Assembly: GCA_902770965.1 (NCBI GenBank) | Contig: CACXUY010000005.1 | Location: 1-64,000 of the forward strand | Source: an uncultured Lachnospiraceae bacterium | Lineage (GTDB): Bacteria; Bacillota; Clostridia; Lachnospirales; Lachnospiraceae | Length of the DNA stretch: 64,000 bases | Reading direction: 5' to 3' | Part shown: positions 17,443 through 26,400 of the stretch, in pieces | Position numbering within the stretch: position 1 is the stretch's first letter | Layout of the letters: each line of letters starts with the position of its first letter | Made by a program: the position numbers and the translations under genes | The notes under the pieces: generated by a model | What the model was told of the DNA's origin: nothing | Databases searched by the model: none | Seen by the model: only the letters and a program-made list of their open reading frames with translations

Positions 17443-18051
17443 TTATTGTTGTTTCACTTTTGTAATCAGAAAGCCTTTTATGACCAAAAACGCGAAACAG
17501 ATGATTCCTGCATACGGCTGCCTCGTTGTAATAAACACAACGACCGCAAGCATTGACAAGGCTACTCCTGTAATGAGCCGGTGCCTGTTCCAAACCGGTT
17601 TGTTAAAATTGGCTATGATCACGCCGCAGATTCCATTCATGATCGTAATGGCGATAATCACAATAAATACTGTTTTCACCCAAAAGCTGATTCCCGTCAA
17701 TCCAAACAGAGATACCGTTACGGAAGAACCCGACCCATTTCCAAACGCAGGGATAAACAACAGTATAGCCAGAAGGATATCTAACACATTACATATGAGC
17801 GAGACATATTTGTCGGCAAACTCCTTCTTTTCATTTTCCGCTACCGTGATCATCTCGTCCGAACAGATCAGATCATCAATCGTCACGGAGAAAAACCGGG
17901 ATATCTCTTTTAGCGAGTCAATGCTCGGATACCCTCTGCCAGATTCCCACTTCGAAATAGCCGTTCTTGAAACAAACAGAGCTTCGGCGAGCTCTTCCTG
18001 GGTCATTGATCTGCTCTTTCGCAATTCCTGCAATTTTTCACTGAACTCCAT
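17443..18051 (-). CDS. Membrane-anchored XRE regulator
   Basis: A 202-residue protein with an N-terminal XRE domain (residues 1-62, MTQEELAEALFVSRTAISKWE) followed by four predicted membrane segments: VLDILLAILLFIP, VKTVFIVIIAITI, ITGVALSMLAVVVFI and GIICFAFLVIKGF. This fusion is common in Clostridia and Bacilli, usually beside the gene it controls. Its start overlaps the end of the PAP2 gene by 14 bases, so the two are translated together. It probably senses a membrane state and controls this pair. Confidence 0.85.
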   Translation of the reverse strand: MEFSEKLQELRKSRSMTQEELAEALFVSRTAISKWESGRGYPSIDSLKEISRFFSVTIDDLICSDEMITVAENEKKEFADKYVSLICNVLDILLAILLFIPAFGNGSGSSVTVSLFGLTGISFWVKTVFIVIIAITIMNGICGVIIANFNKPVWNRHRLITGVALSMLAVVVFITTRQPYAGIICFAFLVIKGFLITKVKQQ

Positions 18052-18742
18052 TTGATGTCTCCGACTTCATGTGTACTTTCTTTAGGCAGGTATAATCTGC
18101 CAGGAACTGATAGATCAAAAACAGGCCGGAACTCAGGAAAACAGAACCAATAATATCTGTCACCCAGTGGACGCCGGAAACCAGTCTGCCAATAACCATA
18201 AACGCAGAGAACGCAATGACAAAAACAGTAACTGCATTTTTGACCATGGGGTTTGCTATTCTTCTATCGGCCTGATATTTCAGTGTCGGCATTACGCTCA
18301 ACACCAACAGCGTGGTTGACGAGGGATAGGATGCTTCCAGGCTTCCTTCTATCAGAATCGGTCTGTAATTGATAGGGATCATCTCAAACAGCAGGTATCC
18401 CAGAACAACCAACACATAATAGGCTCCTAGCAAAAGGATATCAGGATCTACTCTCAGCAAGCTTCTCCTCTTTGCCAACTGGGTAAATCCCAAAAGCCCA
18501 AAACACATACATATTATGATAGGTATGAGACCAAGCCAATCTGTGATCGTATAAACCAACATATGTACGCCTGTCACCCGATGGAACCATATATTGAAGG
18601 TTGCAAAACCGATGTCTGTTTCATGAGGTCCCGCTCTCTGCACATCGATATGCTGTATCAATATGGTCCACAAGACGAACGCTGCCAACAACATGATCCC
18701 CAACAAAGCTCTTTTTCTGTTATCTTTTCTGTTATCTTTCAT
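18038..18742 (-). CDS. PAP2-family membrane phosphatase-like protein
   Basis: A 234-residue integral membrane protein with about six hydrophobic segments. PAP2 features are partly present: NYRPI for motif 1, SYPSSTT where PSGH is expected, and GRLVSGVHWVTDIIGS for motif 3 with its histidine and aspartate. The general-acid histidine of motif 2 is missing, so phosphatase activity is doubtful. ATG 18742 follows AAGGATGG. A palindrome at 18762-18778 lies just upstream and could bind the membrane-anchored XRE regulator. Confidence 0.75.
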   Translation of the reverse strand: MKDNRKDNRKRALLGIMLLAAFVLWTILIQHIDVQRAGPHETDIGFATFNIWFHRVTGVHMLVYTITDWLGLIPIIICMCFGLLGFTQLAKRRSLLRVDPDILLLGAYYVLVVLGYLLFEMIPINYRPILIEGSLEASYPSSTTLLVLSVMPTLKYQADRRIANPMVKNAVTVFVIAFSAFMVIGRLVSGVHWVTDIIGSVFLSSGLFLIYQFLADYTCLKKVHMKSETSNGVQ

Positions 18743-18761
18743 TTTCAATCCATCCTTTCTT

Positions 18762-18778
18762 TTTGACTTGCAGTCAAA
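18762..18778. promoter_or_regulatory. Operator-like palindrome upstream of PAP2-XRE
   Basis: TTTGACT-TGC-AGTCAAA is a perfect 7-3-7 inverted repeat, 20 bases before the PAP2 start. Its position over the ribosome-binding or promoter region suggests autoregulation of this two-gene operon. Confidence 0.5.
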
Positions 18779-18902
18779 GAAATCGTAAGGGATTACTGCA
18801 AAGAATGAAAGAATCGCTCCGTCACATCGCTGATACGAATCGTGTCAGCGTGTTATCAGTTCCAAATGCTTAGTGTCATGCATATTAATTACGTGTGGCA
18901 AA

Positions 18903-18981
18903 GTGCTGCGCTGCGAAGCACGGAGCCACGCGGGGACTTATAAAGTATGATTGTGCCAAACTTGGCATGTAGGTTTACTTT
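18903..18981. repeat. Interspersed repeat A, copy 2 (5'-truncated)
   Basis: This copy matches 11815-11888 from CTGCGAAGCACGGAGCC onward, with two or three differences, and lacks the first 40 bases. Its TTTACTTTA end abuts repeat C copy 2 directly. Confidence 0.75.
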
Positions 18982-19098
18982 AGAAGTCGGCCCCCTGCGA
19001 AGCAGGGTGGACATATAGGGATGCATTCATACACGCATGTATGCTGCAACGACTTCTACACGTCGTGGCAGCACATGCGTGCTATGAATGTTTACTTT
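18974..19098. repeat. Interspersed repeat C, copy 2
   Basis: Inverted relative to copy 1 at 15505-15617. It is bounded on both sides by TTTACTTTA, which may be a target duplication or the shared end of families A and C. Confidence 0.75.
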
Positions 19099-19164
19099 AT
19101 TTATAGCACAAAATCACGTAACTGTCACGATTTTTCAGAACTCCATCAGCGTAAAGCTTACCTC

Positions 19165-19500
19165 TCACAATCTTCTGTAGCTTGTATCGCTGCCCAGCTT
19201 CACCTGGCACCCGTCAATATACATCTGCGTCTTAAATATATCCTGTGCCGCCAGGCATGTGTTTCACAGATAACCTCGATCCCGTTCCCATTCCCTCAGA
19301 CCGCGATAATAATACAGTTTCGTGTTCTCGTCTATGATGAACGGAACGATGTTGTTTCGCAGGCATTCCTCGAACAGAATCAGTCGGCCAACTCTGCATT
19401 TTGCCGTTACCAGAAATGTTTGGATGCAATTATAAGTATCAAGCAGCTGATGAATCCAGTGGTCCGGTGTCTGTTTTTTAGGGTCAAAGTGCTAAATCCG
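19165..19500 (-). pseudogene. Fic-family remnant, frameshifted
   Basis: Reading the minus strand gives RVGRLILFEECLRNNIVPF, IIDENTKLYYYRGLREWERD and a stop, then in another frame CLAAQDIFKTQMYIDG. This is the region after the Fic motif in proteins with HPFxDGNGRVGRL. Here the motif itself is degraded to QTFLVTAKCRVGR, though the bases are still close to the ancestral codons. It is unrelated in position to the other Fic remnant at 11.4 kb. Repeat C lies directly downstream. Confidence 0.65.
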
Positions 19501-19526
19501 TGCTAGATCCGTCTGCAAAAACGAAC

Positions 19527-19555
19527 TTGACCGCATTTCACCCTGATACTATAAT
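19527..19555 (+). promoter_or_regulatory. Strong promoter of the convergent small RNA
   Basis: TTGACC (19527-19532), 17 bases, TATAAT (19550-19555): near-consensus. No ribosome binding site or gene follows before the terminator at 19627-19661. Confidence 0.7.
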
Positions 19556-19561
19556 TAAAAA

Positions 19562-19661
19562 TAAGAGGAGTACTGCGACAAGCGGTTGGCCTCAGCGAGT
19601 TAAGAATCACATAGGCTTTCGCCTACACAACCGTCACTTTGCCGAGTGGCGGTTGTTTTTT
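19562..19661 (+). ncRNA. Putative ~100-nt antisense RNA (type I antitoxin-like)
   Basis: Transcription from the near-consensus promoter would start about 19562. It would end at a hairpin, ACAACCGTCACT / AGTGGCGGTTGT (19627-19656), followed by TTTTTT. The last 39 bases are complementary to the 3' end of the small gene on the minus strand. The word GCGGTTGGCCT occurs in this RNA and also in the 5' leader of the opposing mRNA, as in the direct repeats of par/Fst-type systems. This is a sequence-based prediction. Confidence 0.55.
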
Positions 19662-19724
19662 GTTGCCGTCAACCTGATACTCACGGTAATACCGAAGAAG
19701 TGAAAAGGTAATTGAAATCGGCAT
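19623..19724 (-). CDS. Putative 33-residue small protein
   Basis: An ATG with a perfect AAGGAGGTGA ribosome binding site (19740-19731) opens a 33-residue frame starting MPISITFSLLRYYREYQ and ending KVTVV. A promoter, TTGACG-17-TAATCT, lies upstream with a leader of about 87 bases. The peptide is only mildly hydrophobic, so it is not a typical Fst-like membrane toxin. I do not assign a function. The main support is the ribosome binding site, the promoter and the convergent RNA. Confidence 0.5.
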   Translation of the reverse strand: MPISITFSLLRYYREYQVDGNKKQPPLGKVTVV

Positions 19725-19817
19725 ACAGCCTCACCTCCTTCCGGACTGTAAGGCCAACCGCCTGCCTCGCAACTTGCTGCTTGCAGTGCTCCCCACCCGC
19801 TAAAAGCGAGTGCCATA

Positions 19818-19846
19818 AGATTATCAGATTCGTATACTGTCGTCAA
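19818..19846 (-). promoter_or_regulatory. Promoter of the 33-residue gene
   Basis: TTGACG (19846-19841), 17 bases, TAATCT (19823-19818) on the minus strand. Confidence 0.6.
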
Positions 19847-19918
19847 GATGATATAACAAACTGTAACATATAGTCCTGTAACAAATAGTCGTTTTATCCA
19901 TGTATTATTGTTAATTGG

Positions 19919-19976
19919 AAAAACGGACAACAGAGGATAAATGAACATTGTAAAAACGGACAAGGCGTGCTATGCT
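19919..19976 (+). promoter_or_regulatory. Promoter with a duplicated 12-mer before the DUF4143 gene
   Basis: TTGTAA (19948-19953), 17 bases, TATGCT (19971-19976). The 12-mer AAAAACGGACAA occurs at 19919 and again at 19952, just inside the spacer, an offset of 33 bases. This could be a pair of regulator sites. Confidence 0.5.
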
Positions 19977-20005
19977 ATCTTTAACATTTCACTCGGAGGC
20001 ATCAT

Positions 20006-21334
20006 ATGATCAAACGGAAGATCGAAAACCGCATTCACGAATTCTATAAAAAAGGCAAAAAGGCATTGCTTATTACCGGAGCGCGGCAAGTCGGCAAGAC
20101 CTATATCATCCGGGAAGTGGGCAAAGCTGATTTTGAGTCCTTTATAGAGATAAACTTTCTGGAAAATCGCACTGCGCAGTCGCTGTTTGAAAACGCAAGA
20201 AGCAGCGCGGATCTTTTGCTGCGCATTTCTGCGATCACAGATCAGCCTCTGATTCCCGGTAAGACGCTGATCTTTTTTGACGAAGTACAGGAATGCAAAG
20301 AGATCGTCGCCGCTATCAAGTTTCTTGTAGATGAAGGAAGCTATCGCTATATTCTCAGTGGTTTCCTGCTTGACGTGGATTTGAAAGACATTCGTTCCGC
20401 ACCTGTCGAATATATGGACATCTTTGAGATGTATCCCCTGGACTTTGAGGAGTTTGCATTGGCCAGCGGTGTATCGATGCGCGTAATTGACAGTTTGCGT
20501 GATTCTTTCATCTCATACACGCCGGTGGATGCCATTGTACATGAGCAAATGATGGATCTTTTCCGATTGTACTTGATCGTCGGTGGGATGCCATCCGTCG
20601 TCGAGCGTTATCTTGCCACCAACAATTTACAGGAGGTCACACAGGAGCAACGTGCGATCCTGGCACTGTACCGCCAGGACATTGCCAAGTACGACCCAAA
20701 AAACAAACTATACCTGGAAGATATTTTTGCACTGATTCCAAGCGAACTGAACAGCAAAAACAAGCGGTTCATTCTGAAGAACTTGAATGAAAATTTCAAA
20801 TTCTCCCGTTACCAAAACAGCTTTCTTTGGCTGAAAAACGCGGGTATGGCGCTGCCAGCCTTTTGTGTGGCGGAGCCGGTCGTGCCGCTGATGCTGAACA
20901 AGAGCGCCAATCTCTTTAAGCTTTTCCTTTCGGATGTGGGACTCTTGGCTTCCATGTATATGGATGGGATTCAGCTCAAGCTCCTGAACCGGGAGAAGGA
21001 TATCAACTTCGGCTCCGTATATGAAAATGCAGCCGCGCAGGAATTGAAGGCGCACGGCTTCGATCTCTATTATTTTAACAGCAAGAAGCAAGGCGAACTT
21101 GATTTTGTGATCGAGCGTGGCGGAGATGCGCTTCCTATCGAAATCAAATCCGGCAAAGATTATCAACGACACGCGGCTTTGGAGAATGTGATGGGGAACA
21201 AGGATTATGCGATTCCTGTAGCTTTTGTGTTCCAAAATGACAACGTGAGTGACAATGGCAAGATCGTGTATCTTCCAATCTATATGCTCATGTTCTTACA
21301 GAAGGAAGAGCTTTTGACGCCGCAGATTTATTAA
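20006..21334 (+). CDS. AAA_14/DUF4143 ATPase
   Basis: A 442-residue protein of the common archaeal/bacterial ATPase family with an AAA_14 core and DUF4143 C-terminus. Walker A is TGARQVGKTYII near residue 25, Walker B TLIFFDEVQEC near 87. DUF4143 shows at about 205-390, with a PD-(D/E)XK-like FDLYYFNSKKQGELDFVIER and IEIKSGKDY. The sensor segment reads ILSGFLL instead of the usual TGSS. The function of the family is unknown; a role in mobile-element or toxin-antitoxin biology is suspected. GGAGG precedes the ATG. Confidence 0.9.
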   Translation: MIKRKIENRIHEFYKKGKKALLITGARQVGKTYIIREVGKADFESFIEINFLENRTAQSLFENARSSADLLLRISAITDQPLIPGKTLIFFDEVQECKEIVAAIKFLVDEGSYRYILSGFLLDVDLKDIRSAPVEYMDIFEMYPLDFEEFALASGVSMRVIDSLRDSFISYTPVDAIVHEQMMDLFRLYLIVGGMPSVVERYLATNNLQEVTQEQRAILALYRQDIAKYDPKNKLYLEDIFALIPSELNSKNKRFILKNLNENFKFSRYQNSFLWLKNAGMALPAFCVAEPVVPLMLNKSANLFKLFLSDVGLLASMYMDGIQLKLLNREKDINFGSVYENAAAQELKAHGFDLYYFNSKKQGELDFVIERGGDALPIEIKSGKDYQRHAALENVMGNKDYAIPVAFVFQNDNVSDNGKIVYLPIYMLMFLQKEELLTPQIY

Positions 21335-21457
21335 CTGAATTCATACCAGAGATTCATTTAAAATCGTGGATATTTGACAGGGCAGAGGCTATCCTGAAAA
21401 CGGATAGGCGGTGTGTCTTATGGACATACCGGATCATTGGAATCAGGAGAAGAAGGC

Positions 21458-22375
21458 ATGTATTACAAGATAGGTGAAAAAATCGAAGAATTCGCGCCAG
21501 ATGCATTTGACCATATACCTTTTCAGTATGTCGCGGTGATCGGTTCGGCGGAGTGGAGCGATTCCTACCGGAAGTTCGACATGGGGATCGAGTGGGACAT
21601 TAACATCAAGGAGATTACCAATACCCGCGCGGAGGTCAATTTTGATTCTCTTACCGGCACTTTTTCGATTCCGAGCCGCGAGGACATATCGGGGAAACGT
21701 CATAAATTCGCGTTTGCACTCGATGAGAAGGGCATCGTATTCATCGATGACGAAGGCTTTGCTTCACGTGTCATAGAGAAAATTGCCAGGACCAAGAAGT
21801 ATATCAATCCTTGTCTTGAAAAGTTTCTCTATGATTTCATGGAGAGCATCATCCACAGGGACTATCAGATCATAGAGAAGTTCGACAGTGAACTGGATGC
21901 GATGGAAGCGGATATATTGGGCGGCGTAGCGGAGGACTCGGTCAAGAAACTCAGCATGATCAGGCGTAACCTGAGAGATCTTCGGATTCACTATGTGCAG
22001 CTCATTGATTTCTGCCAGGAACTTGAGGAAAATGAAAACGAGTTCTTCAGCGCGGAAAACGAGAGGTATTTTCACCTCGTCAGCCAGAGGATACAGACGC
22101 TGTATGAGATGACGATCTCCTTGTCAGACTACACCACACACATAAGAGAGCTGGCTCAGGCTCAGCTTGATATGAGGCAAAACAGGATCATGACGATCCT
22201 TACGGTCATCACGAGCATTTTTATGCCTCTTACGCTCATCGCGGGGTGGTACGGCATGAACTTCGTCTACATGCCGGAGCTGAAGTCTCCCATCGCTTAT
22301 CCGGCTGTGTTTGTGGTCTGCGTCCTTATTGTCATAGTAAGTCTTGTGGTATTTAAGCGGAAGAAATGGCTCTAA
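21458..22375 (+). CDS. corA: CorA-like divalent cation transporter
   Basis: A 305-residue protein with a cytoplasmic domain (residues 1-240) and two C-terminal membrane helices. The signature YGMNF sits after the first helix (TSIFMPLTLIAGWYGMNF), as in all CorA channels for Mg2+ and similar ions. The ATG at 21458 follows AGGAGAAG; a GTG-initiated extension to 21413 is less likely. No M-box riboswitch is visible in the 120 bases upstream. Confidence 0.9.
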   Translation: MYYKIGEKIEEFAPDAFDHIPFQYVAVIGSAEWSDSYRKFDMGIEWDINIKEITNTRAEVNFDSLTGTFSIPSREDISGKRHKFAFALDEKGIVFIDDEGFASRVIEKIARTKKYINPCLEKFLYDFMESIIHRDYQIIEKFDSELDAMEADILGGVAEDSVKKLSMIRRNLRDLRIHYVQLIDFCQELEENENEFFSAENERYFHLVSQRIQTLYEMTISLSDYTTHIRELAQAQLDMRQNRIMTILTVITSIFMPLTLIAGWYGMNFVYMPELKSPIAYPAVFVVCVLIVIVSLVVFKRKKWL

Positions 22376-22545
22376 GGAGGCAAAAACCATAGTAACAAGT
22401 GAGATGCATAGACGGATGGCAAGGCAGTGTCATTAGGCAGATATCTAAGCAGCGAAAATACATTGTAATTCAGCCCGACGTTGTCACAAGCATGAATAAT
22501 TAGGATGAAAGACTGACCAAATTCTGAGATAAGGTCGGAACAGAT

Positions 22546-22590
22546 TGAAAGAAAAGGCGTCGGTACTTCGCTTGGGATGTACCGACTGCC
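22546..22590 (-). terminator. Rho-independent terminator of the GNAT gene
   Basis: GTCGGTAC (22559-22566) pairs with GTACCGAC (22579-22586), and on the minus strand CTTTTCTTTC follows. It lies about 16 bases after the GNAT stop. Confidence 0.7.
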
Positions 22591-22606
22591 TCACTGGGAT
22601 CGGATG

Positions 22607-23158
22607 TTATTGTTCTGACCTTAGCAATGCATACCAGCTTGCGTCGCATATACCCTGGTTGTTTCTGTCAGCGCCGCGCATGGTACCTTCATATTTCATG
22701 CCGCACTTTTTCATGACCATTCCCGAATGCGGATTCCTTGGGTCATGACGGCTCTCGATACGGTTTGCTCCCACCTTATCAAAAAAGAAATCTATTGCAG
22801 CTTTCAGAGCCTCAGACATGATTCCCTGGTGCCACCAGTTTTTTCCGAGACAGTAACCCATATGAATCATATCGATATCGTCGTTCATATTAACTGCAGT
22901 GATGCTTCCTATCGGATCGCTTCCGTGCTCCTTCAGGACAATTGCCCACTGATAATAATTGTCCATTGAATAGGAAGATATCCAGTCTTCCAAGACTGCC
23001 TTACTGACATCAATACTGGCATGTGCAGGCCACGTCAGATATTTTGTCACGTCAGGATCAGAAGCCCAGTTTCTGTACATCGCTTCCGCATCACCGATTT
23101 CAAATCTTCTCAGAATCAATCTGTCTGTTTCTAAGAGCTGTGTTCCGCAATGACGCAT
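22607..23158 (-). CDS. RimJ/RimL-type GNAT acetyltransferase
   Basis: A 183-residue GNAT starting with the typical LLETDRLILRRFEIGDAEAMY. Motif A is GYCLGKNWWHQGIMSEAL, followed by GANRIESRHDPRNPHSGMVMKK. Members acetylate ribosomal or other protein N-termini, or small molecules; the substrate here is open. It is monocistronic with its own terminator. Confidence 0.9.
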   Translation of the reverse strand: MRHCGTQLLETDRLILRRFEIGDAEAMYRNWASDPDVTKYLTWPAHASIDVSKAVLEDWISSYSMDNYYQWAIVLKEHGSDPIGSITAVNMNDDIDMIHMGYCLGKNWWHQGIMSEALKAAIDFFFDKVGANRIESRHDPRNPHSGMVMKKCGMKYEGTMRGADRNNQGICDASWYALLRSEQ

Positions 23159-23449
23159 TGTCTTTCCTTTCCGGACCCTGCCGAATTATAATCCAGGATT
23201 CTGCCGGGCTTCCGCGTTTTTTAAGAATCATTCCCACCTTCTAACAAGTCATGACCTCCACGCCATTCAGCTCCGGCCATAGCCTTGCGACCTTGTAAAA
23301 AGGCAGCTATTCAGCAAGCTAAAAATTAACTTAGAATTCGTTTTTTGTAATTATTCAGCACCCCCATGCTCATGATGCTGAATATTTACCAAAGTATAAG
23401 ATTTTGAAGATTTAAAGGTTAAATGATTTAAAGATTTAGAGATAACAGA
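23159..23449. other. Intergenic region with a hairpin after the NACHT gene
   Basis: No supported gene. A 9-base inverted repeat, TATTCAGCA (23352-23360) and TGCTGAATA (23376-23384), stands about 65 bases after the NACHT stop. It lacks a T-run on the minus strand. It shares TAATTATTCAGCACC with repeat B. The stretch 23400-23450 is AT-rich with several ATTTA/TTTAAA words. Confidence 0.5.
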
Positions 23450-26400
23450 TTACAGATTTAGCCATAAAGCGGGGCGAACAGGACCAGCAGAAATAACTAC
23501 ATAGTGACCGTACTCATGGATGTCGCCACCGTTGAAGACAAGCGCGGCATGGCTACTATCGATGCCAGGCGAGCGCAGCCACCACCAGCCCGATGCGCTA
23601 CCTCCCATCGTTTTATATTTATCACTCTTGTAACTATCTCTTTCTTCAGCGTATGACGTGACTGCCGCCCTTCTATCCATACTGTTCTTAAAATAATCCT
23701 GCGCTTCCTTTATGCTCAGGGCAAATACACGGTCTCGGGTGGCATTGCCGCCCTCAAAACTTCGTCCATTCCGACAATTATCTTCGTTCTCGTTCCACAC
23801 CCACGCGATCTGTGACAGCTCTTCTGTAGTAAATGCTTCTCGGATAAAGACAGTGTTCATCCATTTCCGCAGGGTACAGTATTCCCAGGTAATATCTTCG
23901 AATACATCATGATACTTTATGCGGTCGATCAGCTTCTCCGTGATGACAAGAGCACGGCCTTTCTCCCTGTCCACATGCAGCACTCTCCAGCGCAGCGGTT
24001 CAGGGATGAAGAGACCAGTCGCAGTTTTATGTTCCTGCGGATAGCAGCCAAATTCTATTGTATCCCCCACGTGGATCTCTTTGCCTTCTCCATGGGAAGC
24101 ATTCGTCCGCATTGTACCTCTGTTAACCCTCTTTTCAAGATCGGTGATGCCGAAGCTTGCCGCGTTCTCCACTTGTTCCTTGCCCAAGCATGCCGCCCTC
24201 AGGCTGGCGCCCTCCAGCCCTTTCAGGGTGTGTATATCTATCTTCGCCCTTCTCAGATACGCCTCATCCAATCTTGCGTTGGTAAACGTCGCTCCTTGCA
24301 GCTCAGCTCCTTCCAGGCTCGCGCCGGTCAGGTTTGCCCTGTCCATCTGTGCTTTATTAAGATCGGCTCCGGCGATAAGGGCGTTCTTAAGATTCGCGAA
24401 AGTAAGGTTGACGCCTTTCATCTGTACTTTTTCGAGATTAGCGCCGGAAAGGTTGGCACCGTGCAGCTCCGCACCTGCGCTCTGTCCCGGACAGCTCGCT
24501 CCTGCTTCATCGTCAAACCGGGCTTCCCTCAGATCAGCACCGACAAGACTTGCTCCTGAAAGGAGCGCATATTTCTCAAGATGCGCATGCCTAAGATCCG
24601 CCCCATCAAAGACAGCTCCTGCAAGATACGCACCATCAAGATGCGCTTCCTTCAAGCTGGCTCCCGCGAAGTTTGCTCCGTCACGAAGTACATCATCAGA
24701 AGGCTCACTATATTTTTTCACCCTCTCACTGAGTTCGTTCGCCATGACGTACTCCATATGGGCACAGTCAAGCTTCGCCTTCGCCAGATTGGCTCCTTTG
24801 ATGTTGGCATGCTGCAGGTATGCTCCCGAAAGATTCGCTCCGGAGAGATCGGCTCCGGGAAGCTCCGCATGATATAGACGGGCACCCGAAAGACGAGCGT
24901 TCCGCAGCCTGGCATTTTCCAGGTGGCAGTGGTCGAGATTCACTCCTTCCAGATAGATGCCGCTGTAATCTCCCCTGTGAAGCAGCTCGCAGACGTTGGC
25001 AAAATCCGCATAGGCGATTCGTACATAGTCGTCCTCTGTCCTCGATTCGCGCATTGCCCTTGCGATTTGCGCATCATCATCCGATATTAAACCTTGTTCC
25101 ACCGCCGCGCAGGCACTGAGCAGATTAAAGATTGCGTTTTCTGCTTCTCTTATAGGACTCGCGGAACGCTTCTCCGATCTCTTCGGTTCACGTGATAGAA
25201 TATCGACAGAGGAAGTATCGCTCACCCTCTTGCTGCTTCTTTCTAAAGGCTGGGCAACAAGCATAGCGCTCAGTACCTCGCGTTCATCATTTAAGAACCC
25301 AAGCGTCTGCTCGATGTGCGCCTTTTGGATTCTATCGGCATAGCCATGATAAAATAGATTGTGTTTTTCCCTGCCATTTTGACCAAATTCCGGATAATTC
25401 CCCTTTTCCTGTTCCAGCTCTGCCAGTTGAGCGACTAATTTCCACAAATCCGGGTCGGTGAGCTTCTCCACGCGAAGCTCCGCAAACAGTTCTTTTACAG
25501 CCTTTACCTCGCCGGATGTCTGTCCTTCTGAAGTCATTTTTCTTTTTCTCAAGACAGATACGATGTAGCGAGCCAGGAAATACTGATAGAACAGCCGGTG
25601 CAGGAAGCCCAGGCGTCCTTCTGCTCCGGTCTCCTTGTCTTCCCTGCCCTTTTTTGTATAGAAAAGATATAAAAGATCCTTGTCTTTTGCTTCTTCCCCA
25701 GTAAATGGACAGGTGTCATCGTCGTAGTTAAAGATACGGATAGCAAAGTCCTCGTACTTTTTGACCAAATTAACCATTCTGTCTCTTTCTGCCGCTTTGT
25801 AGGACAACAGGGAATGAAACAGCCTTCCATAGAGTTCTGCAACACTCTTTGTGCGTTCAAAATCGGTGAACCGCCGTGCCACAATCATACGGAACAGGGT
25901 CGGGACCTTTAACAGTTCCTTGAAATCATCGATCTTGTCATCCTTCGTCATATTTTCCCAGACGGGTCGAAGGTATTTCTCTTTGTAGTCTCCTAGCGTC
26001 AGATGCTGTCCATTTGAAACATCCGCCTGCAAGGTCGCTTTCCGCCTTGTCCCGGATCTTTCACTGAACGCGTTCTGCCCCATATCAGCTCTTTCACCGG
26101 CCGCTTTCCGACTCATCTCGGAGCTTTCATCGGCCGCAGATCCGTCCAGCTGGATCATCCGGTCGATCATCGCCTCCTGCTGCTCCTCGCTCATCGGGGC
26201 AAATGCCGCCACACGCCTTTGTGAGGGTTCCCCAACCTCCATGGTCTTAAGCTCACCTTCAATACACATTGTGCGGGAAGTGATTATAACATTCCACTTA
26301 TACTTTTTGGCAAATACTTCTACCTTATTACAGAAACCATTGAAGGTGTTTGCCCCTTCAATTTTGGCGAGGTCACCGCTCACTTCGTCATAGCCGTCCA

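Noticed and set aside
18038-18742. Fully active PAP2 phosphatase
   Set aside because: The motif-2 histidine is missing (PSST instead of PSGH), so I keep only a family-level call.
21335-21457. M-box magnesium riboswitch before corA
   Set aside because: The gap is too short and lacks the expected conserved core.
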